Positions 62,059 to 64,000 of a stretch of 64,000 nucleotides of DNA are shown in pieces. The position numbers were made by a program, and so were the translations under genes. The DNA comes from Morinoia aosen (taxonomy: Eukaryota; Arthropoda; Malacostraca; Amphipoda; Talitridae): assembly GCA_030386875.1 (NCBI GenBank), contig CM059556.1, positions 39,658,964-39,722,963 of the forward strand. The letters are read 5' to 3'. Each line of letters starts with the position of its first letter. Position 1 is the stretch's first letter. The notes under the pieces were generated by a model that had not been told where the DNA came from, made no database searches, and worked only from the letters and a program-made list of their open reading frames with translations.

Positions 62059-63756
62059 CTGTACTACCAATTATTAGCAAAATATTAGAGAAAATTGTAT
62101 ATAAAAAAGTGTATTCGTATTTTGAACAAAAATCTTTCCTCTACGACAAACAATACGGTTTTCGTTCTAAGAAATCTACGACACAAGCTGTATTAAATCA
62201 TTTGCAATACCTTTATTCTAATATAGATGAAGGAAAGCTTGTTTTCTCCGTATTTCTTGACTTTCGAAAAGCATTCGATTGTGTGGACCATAACGTATTA
62301 CTCTCGAAACTACATTGTTATGGCATTCGAGGGGCTGCCCATGATTGGTTTAGATCATACTTAGCAAATCGGAAACAATACGTTATCATTGACGACGCAA
62401 AATCAGACCCACAGACAATTAGCCATGGGGTTCCACTAGGATCTGTCCTTGGGCCTCTCCTATTTCTAATTTTTATCAATGATATCATTAAATTTACATC
62501 ATTCTTCAAATTCATACTTTTTGCCGATGACAGTACCCTTTCTGCGGTCCTTCCAGACCAAAATCCCGCTAGGATGGCGGAGCGTATAAATAATGAACTT
62601 CATAAGGTTTCATTGTGGCTTAAAGCTAATAAAATAAGCCTTAATATCGATAAAACAAAATATATTACATTCTCATACAAGAAAAATATATCTCTCCCAC
62701 GCATTCAAATTGGCGAAGGTGAAATCGAAGAAACCAACTCAAGTAAATTCCTCGGCATCATAATAGACAAACATCTAACCTTTAAAGAGCACATCGCTCA
62801 TATTAGTTCTAAATTGTCAAAATCTATCGGAATCCTAAATAAAGTTAAGAATTACCTGCCTGAAACAGCCTTACAAATGCTCTACAGAACGCTCATTTCA
62901 CCATACTTGCAATACGGAATAGAAGCATGGCACGGAACTGATAAGAATAAAACCTACAAAATTTTTACCCTGCAAAAAAAAATACCATAAGAGCGGTAAA
63001 GAATCTAGAATATAATGCTCACACAAATGACTCATTCAAAAATTTACGAATACTTAAGCTGTCGGATCTCTACAAAATCTCCATTTGCAATTTCATTTAC
63101 AAAACATTAACAAATGATGGCGACAATAGCCTAAAACAACTATTAACTACGCAAACTGGTCATCACGACCATTTAACCCGAAATAGAAGTAAATTCATGC
63201 TTCCTTATTACTCAAAGGCTCGGTCACAACACAGTATCCTCTTCGTTGGAACTAAAACTTGGAACTCAATACCTGCGGAGATCCGTGAAAGTAATTCTTA
63301 TAAGGTATTCAAAAAAAGTCTTGAGTCTCACTTCCTATCAGATTACTAGTCGTGTAAGATCACAGAGTCAAACCTTGTCCCCTACATAACTGGTCCTAAT
63401 AATGTAATTCGCCTTGATTAATTTCGCCGATCTTCAGTCTGTTCTTGAATCGTTTGTCGAATATAATGTTAAATCTAGTCCATATGAACTATATTGTGAA
63501 ATGAAGTTTCTAATTTCGAGTTACTTATCTCATTGATCAGTCTAATGCGTCTCTAGTTTAAGTGAATTAGGTTAAACATTATTGTACTCCTAAGACTAAC
63601 CTTGATGGTAGGATGCCCTAGAAGTCACTGAACTTATTCGGGCCCACAGGTAGCTATACTCAAATTTGACCATTGTACTAGACTTAAGAAACATTTTATC
63701 TCTGTATCACCTGTGGTAAATAAATTGTTTAAATTGTTTAAATTGTTTAAGCCCCG
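62059..63756 (+). pseudogene. LINE, 5'-truncated, inserted in the 21-bp satellite
   Basis: Starts inside the RT at SVLPIISKILEKIVYKKV. Then LDFRKAFDCVDHNVLL, HGVPLGSVLGPLLFLIFIND, the catalytic FADD (ILFADDSTL), and LGIIIDKHLTF. The frame shifts once in an A-run near 62980 and continues to about 63349 with GTKTWNSIPAEIRES, a usual CR1/jockey-type C-terminus. The 3' tail is three to four units of AAATTGTTT. Missing: endonuclease and RT front. Confidence 0.88.
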
Positions 63757-64000
63757 AGGTGTAGTTACTCAACCCAGAGGTGTAGTTACTCAAACCAGAG
63801 GTGTAGTTACTCAAACCAGAGGTGTAGTTACACAACCCAGAGGTGTAGTTACACAAGCCAGAGGTGTAGTTACACAAGCCAGAGGTGTAGTTACACAAGC
63901 TAGAGGTGTAGTTACACAAGCTAGAGGTGTAGTTACACAAGCCAGAGGTGTAGTTACACAAGCCAGAGGTGTAGTTACACAAGCCAGAGGTGTAGTTACA
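63757..64000 (+). repeat. 21-bp satellite, continuation after the LINE
   Basis: About twelve units of the same family (GAGGTGTAGTTACTCAACCC, then ACACAAGCCAGAGG). It runs off the window end. Confidence 0.93.

Noticed and set aside
60432-62990. An 815-codon frame joining satellite and reverse transcriptase, and a 414-codon frame on the other strand
   Set aside because: The first runs through the 21-bp array into the inserted LINE by chance; the second is only satellite.

Overview
The window is animal nuclear DNA, most likely from an arthropod. One host gene is split by long introns with GT-AG borders. The rest is mostly repeats: Penelope-like retroelements, several LINE fragments, tRNA-headed SINEs, foldback DNA elements and many minisatellites and satellites. 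There are no operons or bacterial genes. The arthropod call is an inference from repeat content and general look, and I cannot name the species.

The one gene I can identify with certainty is ALDH7A1 (antiquitin, alpha-aminoadipic semialdehyde dehydrogenase), on the + strand. Nine coding exons between 19538 and 45566 join in phase to a 542-residue protein that matches the human protein along its whole length. The catalytic Glu and Cys and the NAD-binding motifs are present. Exon 1 keeps two in-frame start codons, one before a mitochondrial-type leader and one after it.

Layout: 1-13.4 kb is intergenic. It holds a TTAA-flanked foldback element, two copies of a ~350-bp SINE-like family (A-repeat), a piggyBac-like MITE, a decayed LINE end, and a cluster of ~675-bp palindromic elements with 8-bp target duplications. 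14.2-18.7 kb holds LINE fragments, a fossil solo LTR and minisatellites. 19.5-45.6 kb is ALDH7A1; intron 2 carries a three-unit Penelope-like array and intron 6 a head-to-head Penelope-like pair. 45.6-54 kb holds the 3' UTR minisatellite, a Penelope remnant and more A-repeats. 55-64 kb is dominated by 19-bp and 21-bp satellites, one array being interrupted by a 5'-truncated LINE.

The most unusual pattern is that minisatellites lie on the 3' borders of ALDH7A1 exons. Arrays after exons 3, 4, 6, 7 and 8 are built from the exon-intron junction itself and so multiply the 5' splice site. An array after exon 9 multiplies the last codons and the stop codon, and exon 5 has a degenerate array starting about 12 bp after its donor. 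Two further acceptors (exons 2 and 6) lie directly after A-repeat 3' tails. If this pattern holds elsewhere in the genome, it points to a process that seeds tandem repeats at exon 3' ends and creates fields of decoy splice sites.
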